Positions 8,996-16,559 of a DNA stretch of 64,000 nucleotides are shown here, piece after piece. Numbering within the stretch: the stretch's first letter is position 1; every line of letters starts with the position of its first letter. The position numbers and the translations under genes were made by a program. Below the pieces are notes generated by a model. That model did not search any database and had not been told where the DNA came from. It saw nothing but the letters and a program-made list of their open reading frames with translations. Source of the stretch: Bacillota bacterium (GTDB taxonomy: Bacteria > Bacillota_E > JAJZYS01 > JAJYTV01); the NCBI GenBank assembly GCA_021845645.1, contig JAJZVM010000002.1, positions 1-64,000 of the forward strand, given 5' to 3'.

Positions 8996-9121
8996 TTGGG
9001 CAAGCTCGTCGAACTGCGGGCGTGCGACATCTGCCAGCGATTGACGCTGAGGCGCAAACTCCGCCTCTACTGCGACATGCTGCTCTGCCGTGACTGCTTC
9101 CACCGCTACGGCTACTCCTGA
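8996..9121 (+). CDS. Small zinc-ribbon protein (41 aa)
   Basis: A 41-residue frame with TTG start behind TTGGAGG at 9-nt spacing. It contains five cysteines in a regular pattern: CDIC (residues 10-13), then after 12 residues C26, C31 and C34 (CRDC), consistent with a zinc ribbon. The surrounding residues are strongly basic (LTLRRKLRLY), suggesting nucleic-acid or protein binding. It sits 57 nt upstream of the glycerate kinase gene on the same strand and may share its transcript. I do not recognise a named family. Confidence 0.6.
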   Translation: MGKLVELRACDICQRLTLRRKLRLYCDMLLCRDCFHRYGYS

Positions 9122-9178
9122 CGCCCCAACGCAGGAGGCGGGCAGCGCGGGGCGAATGGCATCGGCGGAGTTGATCGC

Positions 9179-10255
9179 TTGGCCGTCGTCCTCGTCGCGG
9201 GTGGAGCGCTGAAGGGAACCGTGAACTGCCGCGTCGCGACCCGCGCACTGGCGCAGGGCGTGCGCCGTGCGGGCCACGTTCCGATTCAATTGCCCGTCGC
9301 GGACGGAGGCGACGGGTCACTCCTCGCGCTTGAGGCCGCAGGGTTCCGCCCCCGCCGGGCCGAGACGCACGACGCCCTGGGCCGGCCCGTCCAGGGACGG
9401 CTCGCCTTTCGCAGCCGCGACCGGGTCGCCGCTGTCGAGTTTGCCGAAGCCGCAGGCCTCTGGCGCGTCGGCGGGGTCGGCTACGACCCATGGACGTGCT
9501 CGAGCTACGGCGTCGGAGAGCTGCTGCTTGCGGCACGGCATCTGCAGCCCGCCCGCATTCTCCTGCTGCTTGGCGGCTCGGCCACCCAGGACGGCGGCCT
9601 CGGCATCCTGCAGGCGCTCGGCGCACGGCTGCAGCCGGCGCCCCAGGGCCGCTTCGCCGCCGCCCGGGACCTTCTCGCGCTCACTGCGCTGGACGTGCAG
9701 CCCGCCAAGGCGCAGATGAACGGCATCCTTTTCGAGGCGGCGCACGACGTCGGCCATGTGCTGTCGGGCCCGCAGGGCAGCGCACGTGCCTTCGCTCTGC
9801 AGAAGGGGTTCCTGCCGCAGGATCTCACCCGCCTGGACGAAGCGCTGCACGCGTTCGGGGATTTGCTGCGACAGGCGAGCGGGCTCGACCCGGAGGTGCC
9901 GGGCGCGGGCGCGGCGGGCGGGGCGGGTGCCGCCGCGCACGCGGTCGGCGGCCGGCTGCGCCCGGGCGCCCAGTGCATCTTCGACCTGCTCGGCGTCGAC
10001 GCGGCACTGGCGCAGGCGGATGCGATCCTCACATCGGAAGGGCAGGTCGACGCCTCCACCTGGACAGGCAAGGCTCCCGGCATGCTGGCCCGCCTGGCCG
10101 CCGCGGCAGGCAAGCCCGCGGCCATCATCTGCGGCCAGGTCCGCGCCGAGGCGCCCGACGGCACCTGGCTCGAGACGGCGGGACGCGGCGATGCCGCAGG
10201 ACCGGCCGATCTGGCGCGCGCCGCCACGCGCGCCCTTGCCCATCTCCTCGGATGA
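9179..10255 (+). CDS. glxK: Glycerate 2-kinase
   Basis: Phosphorylates D-glycerate with ATP to 2-phosphoglycerate in the GarK/GlxK (type I) family. The protein is 358 residues, slightly short of the usual 375-380. Family marks are LPVADGGDGSLLALEAAG near the start, LLLGGSATQDGG in the middle, and LTSEGQVDASTWTGKAPG near the C-terminus. TTG 9179 has GGAG 8 nt upstream. No glyoxylate or galactarate genes are adjacent, so the source of glycerate is unclear. The transcript ends at the long hairpin directly after the stop. Confidence 0.9.
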   Translation: MAVVLVAGGALKGTVNCRVATRALAQGVRRAGHVPIQLPVADGGDGSLLALEAAGFRPRRAETHDALGRPVQGRLAFRSRDRVAAVEFAEAAGLWRVGGVGYDPWTCSSYGVGELLLAARHLQPARILLLLGGSATQDGGLGILQALGARLQPAPQGRFAAARDLLALTALDVQPAKAQMNGILFEAAHDVGHVLSGPQGSARAFALQKGFLPQDLTRLDEALHAFGDLLRQASGLDPEVPGAGAAGGAGAAAHAVGGRLRPGAQCIFDLLGVDAALAQADAILTSEGQVDASTWTGKAPGMLARLAAAAGKPAAIICGQVRAEAPDGTWLETAGRGDAAGPADLARAATRALAHLLG

Positions 10256-10257
10256 CC

Positions 10258-10311
10258 GCCGCATACGCAAGGGCCGCGCCCAGTGTGGGGCGCGGCCCTT
10301 GCGTATGCGGC
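10258..10311. terminator. Bidirectional terminator with a perfect 24-bp stem
   Basis: Two 24-nt arms (10258-10281 and 10288-10311) are exact reverse complements around a 6-nt loop (AGTGTG). The structure fills the gap between glycerate kinase (stop at 10255) and etfA (stop at 10314, opposite strand). It lacks a T-run, but a stem this long and GC-rich should stop or protect transcripts from both sides. Confidence 0.85.
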
Positions 10312-10313
10312 TC

Positions 10314-11279
10314 TCAGCTCAGCCGGCGCACCTCTTCGATGAGGTGCGGCAGGATCTCCAGCGCGTCGCCGACCACGCCGTAGTCCGAGATCTTGAAGAT
10401 CGGCGCCTCGGCGTCGCGGTTGATCGAGACGATAGTGCGGCTCGCGAGCACACCGGAGATGTGCTGCACGGCGCCAGAGATGCCGACGTTGATGTAGAGG
10501 GCGGGAGCGATGTTCTTGCCCGTCTGGCCGATCTGCTCGCTGTGCGGTCGCCAGCCCGCGTCGACGGTGGCCCTGGTGGTGCCGACGGCGGCTCCGAGGA
10601 GGTCTGCAAGCTCCTCCACCAGGTGGAAGTTCTCTGCCTCCTTCAGCCCGCGCCCGCCGGCCACGACGACGCTGGCCTCGGTGAGCTCCGGCCGCGTGGC
10701 GGCCTGGCGGCGCACTTCCCGCACGCGGCAGTGCACCGACGCCGGCGCGACGTCGACCGCGAGTGCGCGGCACGGAGCCGCCGCGGCGGATCCTGCCGGC
10801 GCGAACGCGTTCGGGCGCACCGTAGCGACCGTCACCGCACTCAGGCTCGCAACCTGTGCCAGCACCTTGCCCGAATAGACGCTGCGCTCGGCGAGGAGGT
10901 GCCCGCCGTCGAGCGACAAGTCCCCGACGTCGGCCAGCAGGCCTGCGCCCAGGAGCCCCGCCACGCGCGGAGCGAGATCCCGGCCGAACGACGTGGAGCC
11001 GAACAGGACGACGGTGGCCGACACTTCCTTGGCCGCCTCGACGACGGCGACTGCCCAGGCCTCGGCCGCGTAGGCCGAAAACGCCTCGCCCTGCACCGTC
11101 AGGCACAGGTCTGCGTCCAGGGCGGCCGCGGCGCCTGCAGCTATGGCATCGGGACCGACGAGAAGGAGCGCGACGCCATCCGCGCCGACGAGTGCCTGCG
11201 CCTTGCGGGCGGCGGCGGCGAGTTCGGCGGAAATCTTCTTGAGCGACCCCTCGTGTGCTTCCAAGACCGCGAGAATCAC
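10314..11279 (-). CDS. etfA: Electron transfer flavoprotein alpha subunit
   Basis: With EtfB it accepts electrons from acyl-CoA or related dehydrogenases and passes them to quinone or other partners. The 321-residue protein has the EtfA layout: N-terminal nucleotide-like fold and C-terminal FAD domain with VAGGRGLKEAENF, TTRATVDAGWRP, and QIGQTGKNIAPALYINVG followed by ISGAVQHISG. It lies 14 nt after etfB. Together with the upstream enoyl-CoA hydratase it suggests acyl-CoA oxidation. No dehydrogenase or ETF-quinone oxidoreductase gene lies within the window. Confidence 0.95.
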   Translation of the reverse strand: MILAVLEAHEGSLKKISAELAAAARKAQALVGADGVALLLVGPDAIAAGAAAALDADLCLTVQGEAFSAYAAEAWAVAVVEAAKEVSATVVLFGSTSFGRDLAPRVAGLLGAGLLADVGDLSLDGGHLLAERSVYSGKVLAQVASLSAVTVATVRPNAFAPAGSAAAAPCRALAVDVAPASVHCRVREVRRQAATRPELTEASVVVAGGRGLKEAENFHLVEELADLLGAAVGTTRATVDAGWRPHSEQIGQTGKNIAPALYINVGISGAVQHISGVLASRTIVSINRDAEAPIFKISDYGVVGDALEILPHLIEEVRRLS

Positions 11280-11293
11280 CGGATGACGCCTCC

Positions 11294-12052
11294 CTAGATC
11301 AGCTTGGCTTCCTCGTGCAGGATGCGTACGAGCTCCTTGGCTGCCTCCGCAGGCTCGAGGCCGCTGAGGATCTTGCCCTGGCCGCGCGGCGGCGGCAGTT
11401 CGAGAGAACGGGTCTCAAGCACAGGCTGTCCCACCACAGCCGCGTCGACGGCGATCTGGCGAATCTCCTTGCGCTTGGCCTTCATGATGCCGGGCAGCGA
11501 CGCGTAGCGCGGGGTGTTGAGCCCTTCCTGGGCCGTCACGACGACCGGCAGGCTGAACTCCAGCACCTCGACGCCGCCCTCCACCTCCCGCTCCGCGACG
11601 CCCGCGCCGCTGGAGAACTCGAGCTTGGTCACCTCGGTCACATGCGGCCAGCCGAGCAGCGTCGCGACGAGCGCGCCCACCTGGCCCTGCTCGTCGTCCG
11701 CGGCGCTGCGCCCGGCGATGACGATGTCCGCCGTGATCTCGCGCACCGCCTGCGCCAGCGCCTTGGCGGCGGTCAGGGGATCGCTGGCCCCGGCCGTCAC
11801 CCTGGCCGCCTCGTCGGCGCCCATCGCCAGAGCCGTGCGCAAGGCCTCCTCGGCCTTGGCCTCGCCCAGCGTCACCACCCAGACCGTCGCTCCATGCTTC
11901 TCCTTGATGCGGAGCGCCTCTTCAACGGCCATCTCGTCATAGGGATTGACGATCAGGCTGGCGCTCTGCCGATCGATGTCCTGCTTTCCATCCGCAAGCT
12001 TGATGCGCGCAGCGGTGTCCGCAACCTGCTTCACCAGCACGACGACCTGCAA
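11294..12052 (-). CDS. etfB: Electron transfer flavoprotein beta subunit
   Basis: Partner of EtfA; beta subunits bind AMP. The protein is 252 residues, as expected. Visible marks: VLVKQVADT at the start, INPYDE-type VNPYDEMAVEEALRIKE, and the family segment AGRSAADDEQGQVGALVA, with the late LNTPRYASLPGIMKAKRK. The TTG start at 12052 has GAGGAGGG 7 nt upstream, and longer frames upstream are not protein-like. A TATAAT box about 37 nt upstream suggests its own transcript, separate from the HAD gene. Confidence 0.94.
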   Translation of the reverse strand: MQVVVLVKQVADTAARIKLADGKQDIDRQSASLIVNPYDEMAVEEALRIKEKHGATVWVVTLGEAKAEEALRTALAMGADEAARVTAGASDPLTAAKALAQAVREITADIVIAGRSAADDEQGQVGALVATLLGWPHVTEVTKLEFSSGAGVAEREVEGGVEVLEFSLPVVVTAQEGLNTPRYASLPGIMKAKRKEIRQIAVDAAVVGQPVLETRSLELPPPRGQGKILSGLEPAEAAKELVRILHEEAKLI

Positions 12053-12088
12053 GAACTGACCCTCCTCCGACCACAACACGCCAAGGCG

Positions 12089-12094
12089 ATTATA
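12089..12094 (-). promoter_or_regulatory. -10 box upstream of etfB-etfA
   Basis: TATAAT on the minus strand about 37 nt upstream of the etfB start, in the short gap after the HAD gene. No good -35 box is seen at 16-18 nt, so an activator may be needed, or this is internal transcription of a longer operon. Confidence 0.5.
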
Positions 12095-12110
12095 CGCCAA
12101 GGTCCGCGGG

Positions 12111-12965
12111 TCAGGGCGCCAGAAGACCGAGGTAGGTCTCGATTGCGGCACCGGCACCGCCTTCGCGAACGTCGCCCGTCACGTAGCGTGCCACCTCGCG
12201 CACAGGGCGCGGCGCGTCCGCCATGGCGACGCCGAAACCCGCTCTGGCGATCATCTCCCGGTCGTTCCAGTCGTTGCCGATGGCGACCACCTTCGACCAG
12301 TCCAGGCCGAGCCGCGCCAGCACGACATCGACGGCGCTTGCCTTGTCCACTCCCGACGCAACCAGCTCGAGCGGCCCGAGCGGCGCCGTCTCCTGCACGC
12401 CCTCGATCTCGCCTGCAAGCCATCTGCGCGCCTCCGCGGCGCCTGGACCGAAGAGATCGATCTTGTAGACGGTCGGCGCATCGGCAGGGTCGAACCGGTC
12501 GCGCACCAGGCGTCGTTCGCTGAGATCCCAGAGCGCCCGACGCAGGCGGCCTGGCGAACGCAGGGCGCCACGCCGCCAGAGGTGGCGCCAGGGATGCAGA
12601 GCGACGGCGCCTGCCTGCACATAGAGGCCATGCCGCGTCGAGAAGCCGACGCTGACGCCATGGCTGCGACAGAGTTCAGCCACCCTGGCGACCTCCCGCC
12701 GCGGCACCGCGACGGCGCGCCAGGGCGCAAGACCGTCCGGATCGAGTACGAGCGCGCCGTCGCAGGTGATGAGGGGGCAGTCGCCGAGGCCAAGGTCCCG
12801 TGCGAAGCGGCGGCTGGTCGCCACCCTGCGCCCTGTCGCCACGACCGGCAGCAGGCCCGCCTCCCGCGCAAGCCGCAAGGCCTGCAGGTCGCTCCTCAGG
12901 ATCACGAGCCCCCGGTGCACCAGCGTGCCGTCGAGGTCGATGGCCAGCACACCACGGTAGTCCAA
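12111..12965 (-). CDS. HAD-superfamily phosphatase, Cof type
   Basis: A 284-residue phosphatase of the Cof/YbiV-type subfamily (HAD IIB). The catalytic start is AIDLDGTLVHRG (both Asp residues present). Motif II is VVATGRR, the Lys motif lies in the segment around VDKASAVD, and motif IV is GNDWND. The cap domain is inserted in the middle. Substrates of this group are usually sugar phosphates, so the physiological target is open. TTG 12965 begins 2 nt after the stop of the alpha/beta hydrolase gene, so the two are coupled. Confidence 0.88.
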   Translation of the reverse strand: MDYRGVLAIDLDGTLVHRGLVILRSDLQALRLAREAGLLPVVATGRRVATSRRFARDLGLGDCPLITCDGALVLDPDGLAPWRAVAVPRREVARVAELCRSHGVSVGFSTRHGLYVQAGAVALHPWRHLWRRGALRSPGRLRRALWDLSERRLVRDRFDPADAPTVYKIDLFGPGAAEARRWLAGEIEGVQETAPLGPLELVASGVDKASAVDVVLARLGLDWSKVVAIGNDWNDREMIARAGFGVAMADAPRPVREVARYVTGDVREGGAGAAIETYLGLLAP

Positions 12966-12967
12966 CT

Positions 12968-13708
12968 CTAACGGGCACCCCCCGCGAGAAATGCGCCGAT
13001 GGCCTGGCTGAGTTCCCTAGGCGCCTCCAGCGGCAGCATGTGCCCTGCGCCAGGAATGACCTCGAGCCTGCCGCCGATAGCCTCCGCGAGCCTGCGGCCG
13101 TGCTTTTCGGGCGTCATGCGATCGCGATCGCCCACCAGCACCAGGGACCTCATGCGGATCTCACCGAGACGCCCGAGCACGTCGAAGGCGTCGCAGGCCA
13201 GAAAGTCGCCGTACTGCACCAGGGGGTCCGCCGCCGGCAAGGCGGCGCGCGCCTCGTCCGGGGCTCCCGGTGCGAACATCATGTCCAGGAAGGCTTGCGG
13301 CATCTCGCCGCCCTCGAGTGCCGCAAGCAGATCCGGGTGGACCCGCAGGCGCCCGCCCGTGGCGATCAGGACGAGGCCGTGCAGCAGGCCCGGCTCGGCC
13401 AGAGCGGCGCTCAGCGCGATGGCGCCGCCCATGGAGTGGCCCCCAAGGCACACGCCCTCCGGCGCATGGCGCCGGATGACGTCCAGCACGAGGTCCCTAT
13501 AGTCCGTCACGTCGCGGAAGCCGGTACCGGCCGAACGGCCATGCCCCGGCAGGTCGACCGCCCAGACGCCGTCCAAGTCGGCCACCAGAGCCGCGAAGAT
13601 CGAGGCGTCCTCACCCGCCCCGTGCACCAGGAGGCAGGGTCCTCCGACGGCTCCGTAGGCCGCCACGCCGCCAGCGCTCGTCTCAATGCGCGTCGGGATC
13701 CACGCCAC
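12968..13708 (-). CDS. Alpha/beta hydrolase
   Basis: A 246-residue cytoplasmic alpha/beta hydrolase of the epoxide-hydrolase/MenH-like size class. It shows LLVHGAGED (oxyanion), DLPGHGRS, the nucleophile elbow GHSMGG, VGDRDRMTP with the acid residue and GAGHMLPLE with the His. The GTG start has GGGAGGGG 9 nt upstream. It lies between enoyl-CoA hydratase and HAD genes, 21 nt after the former. That setting suggests a thioester or lactone substrate in an acyl pathway, which is inference only. Confidence 0.88.
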   Translation of the reverse strand: MAWIPTRIETSAGGVAAYGAVGGPCLLVHGAGEDASIFAALVADLDGVWAVDLPGHGRSAGTGFRDVTDYRDLVLDVIRRHAPEGVCLGGHSMGGAIALSAALAEPGLLHGLVLIATGGRLRVHPDLLAALEGGEMPQAFLDMMFAPGAPDEARAALPAADPLVQYGDFLACDAFDVLGRLGEIRMRSLVLVGDRDRMTPEKHGRRLAEAIGGRLEVIPGAGHMLPLEAPRELSQAIGAFLAGGAR

Positions 13709-13729
13709 GATCGCACACCCCTCCCGCCG

Positions 13730-14446
13730 TCACTTGCCGCCCAGGAAGCGGGCCACCGACGCATGGTGCCCCTTGCCGCGCCAGAGCCGCTCGAACTCGC
13801 GCCTCGCCTTCTCGGTGCCTTCCTCGTCCTGGCGCAGCGACGCGACCACCGCCACGCCGAGCCGCCTGTCCTGGAAGGCCGGCTGCTGGAGATAGGCCGG
13901 TAGGTCGGCCGGAATCAGCACGCGGTCGACAAGCCCCAGGCTCCGCGCTTCCGCAGGGCCGATGCGGCGGGCGGTCAGCAGAAGGTCCAGGGCCGGCCCC
14001 CGCCCGACGCGCTGCGCCAAAGCCGTGCCACCGCCCCAACCGGGACTGAGGCCGACGTTCGCCTGGAGAAACTGGAAGGCGGCGCCCGGCGTGGCGCATA
14101 CGAGGTGCGCCGACGCCGCGATCTCTGCCCCGCCGCCCGCCGCGAGCCCTTCGATGTAGGCGATCACAGGCACCGGCGACTCTCTCAGCATCGTCACGGC
14201 GGCACGCATCTCGGACATGACCGCGAGGGCTCGGTCGTCGTCCTCCGCCAGGGCGGCGAGGTCGCCGCCGGCGCAGAAGACCGGCCCAGCACCACGCAGG
14301 CAGATGGCCGATGCCTCTCCCAGCGCCTGTTGCACGGCGTTCGAAAACCTGCGGGAGAGTTCCTCGTCAACCGCGTTGCGCACCTCGGGGCGGTTGAACG
14401 TGAGGATCACGACGTTGCCCATGCGCTCCTGCAAGAGACTGGCCAA
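13730..14446 (-). CDS. Enoyl-CoA hydratase/isomerase family protein
   Basis: A 238-residue crotonase-fold protein, slightly shorter than the usual 255-260. It has LTFNRPEVRNA, the oxyanion segment VFCAGGDLAAL and IEGLAAGGGAEIAASAHLV. At the usual catalytic Glu positions it reads NVGLSPGWGGGTALAQRVG, where one Glu common in hydratases is Trp/Gly. The precise reaction is therefore uncertain: the fold also does isomerase, hydrolase and decarboxylase chemistry. The TTG start has GGGAGG nearby. It lies in the same operon as the hydrolase and HAD genes. Confidence 0.88.
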   Translation of the reverse strand: MASLLQERMGNVVILTFNRPEVRNAVDEELSRRFSNAVQQALGEASAICLRGAGPVFCAGGDLAALAEDDDRALAVMSEMRAAVTMLRESPVPVIAYIEGLAAGGGAEIAASAHLVCATPGAAFQFLQANVGLSPGWGGGTALAQRVGRGPALDLLLTARRIGPAEARSLGLVDRVLIPADLPAYLQQPAFQDRRLGVAVVASLRQDEEGTEKARREFERLWRGKGHHASVARFLGGK

Positions 14447-14512
14447 AGGCCTCCCTCACTTCAGCGGCCGCGACTCCGGCGCCAGGCCCACCCGCTCGCC
14501 GTCGTCGCCGCG

Positions 14513-15985
14513 CTATTGTTCCACGTACGCCTCATCACGCTTGAATACCTCCTGACCCTCGCTCAAGACGAGGACGGGCTCCTCCCCGGCCTCGGGGCCT
14601 GTCTTGTAGAGGGCCAGGTCCGCGCTGGCACCTGGGGCGATGCCGTCGCACCGCATCCCGACGCTGGCGTAGACGCCGTCGCGATAGCCGCGGAGGGCTT
14701 GCGCGAGATCCAGGCGGTGACGGCGCCCTCCCCCGACCACGTCGGCCTGGAGCGCCCAGTGCAGGCCGAGCGCCGGCGACGGATCCTCCACGGGCTCGTC
14801 CGACCCGAGCGCGATGCGCGCTCCTGCTGCCGCCAGTTCGTGGTAGGGATAGGCCCGGTCGAGGCGATCCGCCCAGGCCCGCCGGGCGTCATCCAGATCC
14901 TGCGCAAGGTGGCAGGGCTGCAGCGAGGCGGTGACGTCCGCAGCCTGCAGGCGTCGGGCGAAGCCGCGCCCCACCAGCTGCAGGTGCTCGATGCGGTGGG
15001 GCACGTCCGCGGGCGGGAGCGGCGCGAGAAGTCCGAGGGCCGCCTCGGCCGCTGCGTCGCCGATCGCGTGCACCGCCAGGGAGAATCCCCGCTGCGAGAG
15101 GCCCCGCATACGGCGTTGCAGGTCTTGCGGCCGATGTCGCGGCAGTCCCGCGCCCGGGGCGTCTGCATACGGCTCCCGCAGCCAGGCCGTGCGCGACCCG
15201 AGCGTTCCGTCCAGGAAGAACTTTGCGCCGAGCAGCACTGCGCGGCGGCCGAGCCGGTGCGGGGAGACACCTTGCCCCAGGGTATGGGCGGTCTGGTACA
15301 CGAATGCCTTGAACGGCAGCCTGCGGGTGGCGGCAGCGACGGCCTTGACGCCCTCGGGCGTCTCGAAGGTCACCGCGCCGACGATGCCGTGGCGCCAGAG
15401 CCCTGCGATCGCGCGCTCCACGGCCGCCTCCGCACCCCCTTCGTCCTCATCCGCCGCCTGTGCGAGCGGCAACGCGGCGGTCTCGCGCACGAGTCCCGTC
15501 GGCAGGCCGTCCGCTCCTCGCTCGACCGCCCCTCCCGCCGGGACGTGGCGGTCGAGCCCGAGCACCCGCACGCTCTCGGGATCGCTGAGCAACGTATGCA
15601 GGTCGTGGGCCCAGATCCGCAAGGGCGCAAGTCGCCGCACGAGTTCCGGGTCGGCGGCCAGCTCGGCGAGCAGGCCGGCGTGCGCGCCGCGTCCGCGCAG
15701 CCAGCCGACGCGCCCTGCCCGCGCCGTCAGAAGCGCCTGCCTGGCCGCGGCAGCCTCGAGCCCTGTCAGGTCGAGCTCGCCGAGCGCGCGCCCGTATGCC
15801 AGGAGGTGCAGGTGTCCGTCGAGAAGAGCAGACCGGAACGACCCTGCAACCTGGCGCGAGATCGCCTCAGGAAACTGGCGCTCCATCTCCTCCCTGCTCC
15901 CGAGCGCAAGGATGCGCCCCTCGCCGACCGCGACCGCCCTCTGCCCTCCCACCTCCGCGCCATGGTAGATCACCACCCGCGCCAT
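14513..15985 (-). CDS. Amidohydrolase family 3 (YtcJ-like)
   Basis: A 490-residue metal-dependent hydrolase of the YtcJ/AepA branch. The metal motif HLH is in LLDGHLHLLAYGRAL. Further ligands: a Lys in GAKFFLDGTLGSRTAW, His in AVHAIGDAA, His in RIEHLQLV and Asp in LGSDEPVEDPSP. The ends of the chain form the typical beta-sandwich (VVIYHGAEVGG at the start). ATG 15985 has GGGGAGGAG 8 nt upstream. The natural substrate of this branch is generally unknown. It is the first gene of the block running to etfA, 66 nt before the hydratase. Confidence 0.9.
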   Translation of the reverse strand: MARVVIYHGAEVGGQRAVAVGEGRILALGSREEMERQFPEAISRQVAGSFRSALLDGHLHLLAYGRALGELDLTGLEAAAARQALLTARAGRVGWLRGRGAHAGLLAELAADPELVRRLAPLRIWAHDLHTLLSDPESVRVLGLDRHVPAGGAVERGADGLPTGLVRETAALPLAQAADEDEGGAEAAVERAIAGLWRHGIVGAVTFETPEGVKAVAAATRRLPFKAFVYQTAHTLGQGVSPHRLGRRAVLLGAKFFLDGTLGSRTAWLREPYADAPGAGLPRHRPQDLQRRMRGLSQRGFSLAVHAIGDAAAEAALGLLAPLPPADVPHRIEHLQLVGRGFARRLQAADVTASLQPCHLAQDLDDARRAWADRLDRAYPYHELAAAGARIALGSDEPVEDPSPALGLHWALQADVVGGGRRHRLDLAQALRGYRDGVYASVGMRCDGIAPGASADLALYKTGPEAGEEPVLVLSEGQEVFKRDEAYVEQ

Positions 15986-16136
15986 CGCATCAACTCCTCC
16001 CCGCCCTGGCGGCCGCAGCGGCCCTTCCCGCGCCGGCCTGCGGCTGCCTGCGCTCCTGGTGGCAGCCCGCATCGTCTGGTCGCGGAACCGAAGGGGATCG
16101 CCGCCCTCTCTGTCCGAGCATAGCATCCCGGTACCG

Positions 16137-16148
16137 GGAGCGGCGTCA
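16137..16148. promoter_or_regulatory. 12-bp palindrome in a divergent promoter region
   Basis: CCCGGTACCGGG is a perfect palindrome in the 224-nt gap between the amidohydrolase (minus) and the hxlR-type gene (plus), 9 nt upstream of the -35 box of the latter. HxlR proteins bind palindromic sites near their own genes, so it is a fair operator candidate. Confidence 0.4.
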
Positions 16149-16156
16149 TGGCGCCC

Positions 16157-16186
16157 TTTACACCCCGCCGAGCCTTGTGCTAGCGT
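16157..16186 (+). promoter_or_regulatory. Promoter of the HxlR-type gene
   Basis: TTTACA (16157-16162) and TAGCGT (16181-16186) with an 18-nt spacer, 24 nt upstream of the start. A moderate match to sigma-A. Confidence 0.5.
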
Positions 16187-16209
16187 CCCAGCAGAAAGGT
16201 GGGTACGTC

Positions 16210-16515
16210 ATGCCGGAGCCGGCCTCCTGCCCGCTCGCGCGTGCCGCAGCCATCGTCGGCAGTCGCTGGACGCTCCTCATCCTGCGCGAGCTCAGCGTAG
16301 GCAGCCGGCGTTTCGGCGAGTTGCAGGCGTCGCTCGTCGGAATCTCGCCGAAGACCTTGTCGGATCGCCTCAAGACACTGGAGCGCCAAGGCATCGTGCG
16401 CCGCAGCGAACATCGGGGCGCACCGGTACGGGTCAGCTACGAACTCACGGTGAAGGGCACGGGCCTCCTGCCGGTTCTGGATAGCCTTCGCACCTACGGT
16501 GAGACCTACCTCTAG
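16210..16515 (+). CDS. HxlR-family winged-helix regulator
   Basis: A 101-residue DNA-binding protein. The family opening CPLARAAAIVGSRWTLLILR, with a conserved Cys7 that in HypR/QorR-type members senses oxidants or aldehydes, is followed by the winged helix (GISPKTLSDRLKTLERQGIV) and the wing RVSYELTVKG. ATG 16210 has AAAGGTGG 7 nt upstream. It lies divergent from the amidohydrolase gene, so that gene or itself is the likely target. A penicillin-binding protein gene follows 44 nt after its stop on the same strand. Confidence 0.93.
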   Translation: MPEPASCPLARAAAIVGSRWTLLILRELSVGSRRFGELQASLVGISPKTLSDRLKTLERQGIVRRSEHRGAPVRVSYELTVKGTGLLPVLDSLRTYGETYL

Positions 16516-16559
16516 CATGTCCGGCGCTCCGCGCGTTGTGCCGAGAGTGGGGGGGTTCC

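Noticed and set aside
14105..16123. A 672-residue open frame opposite the amidohydrolase
   Set aside because: Antisense to conserved metal-binding motifs and without start context.
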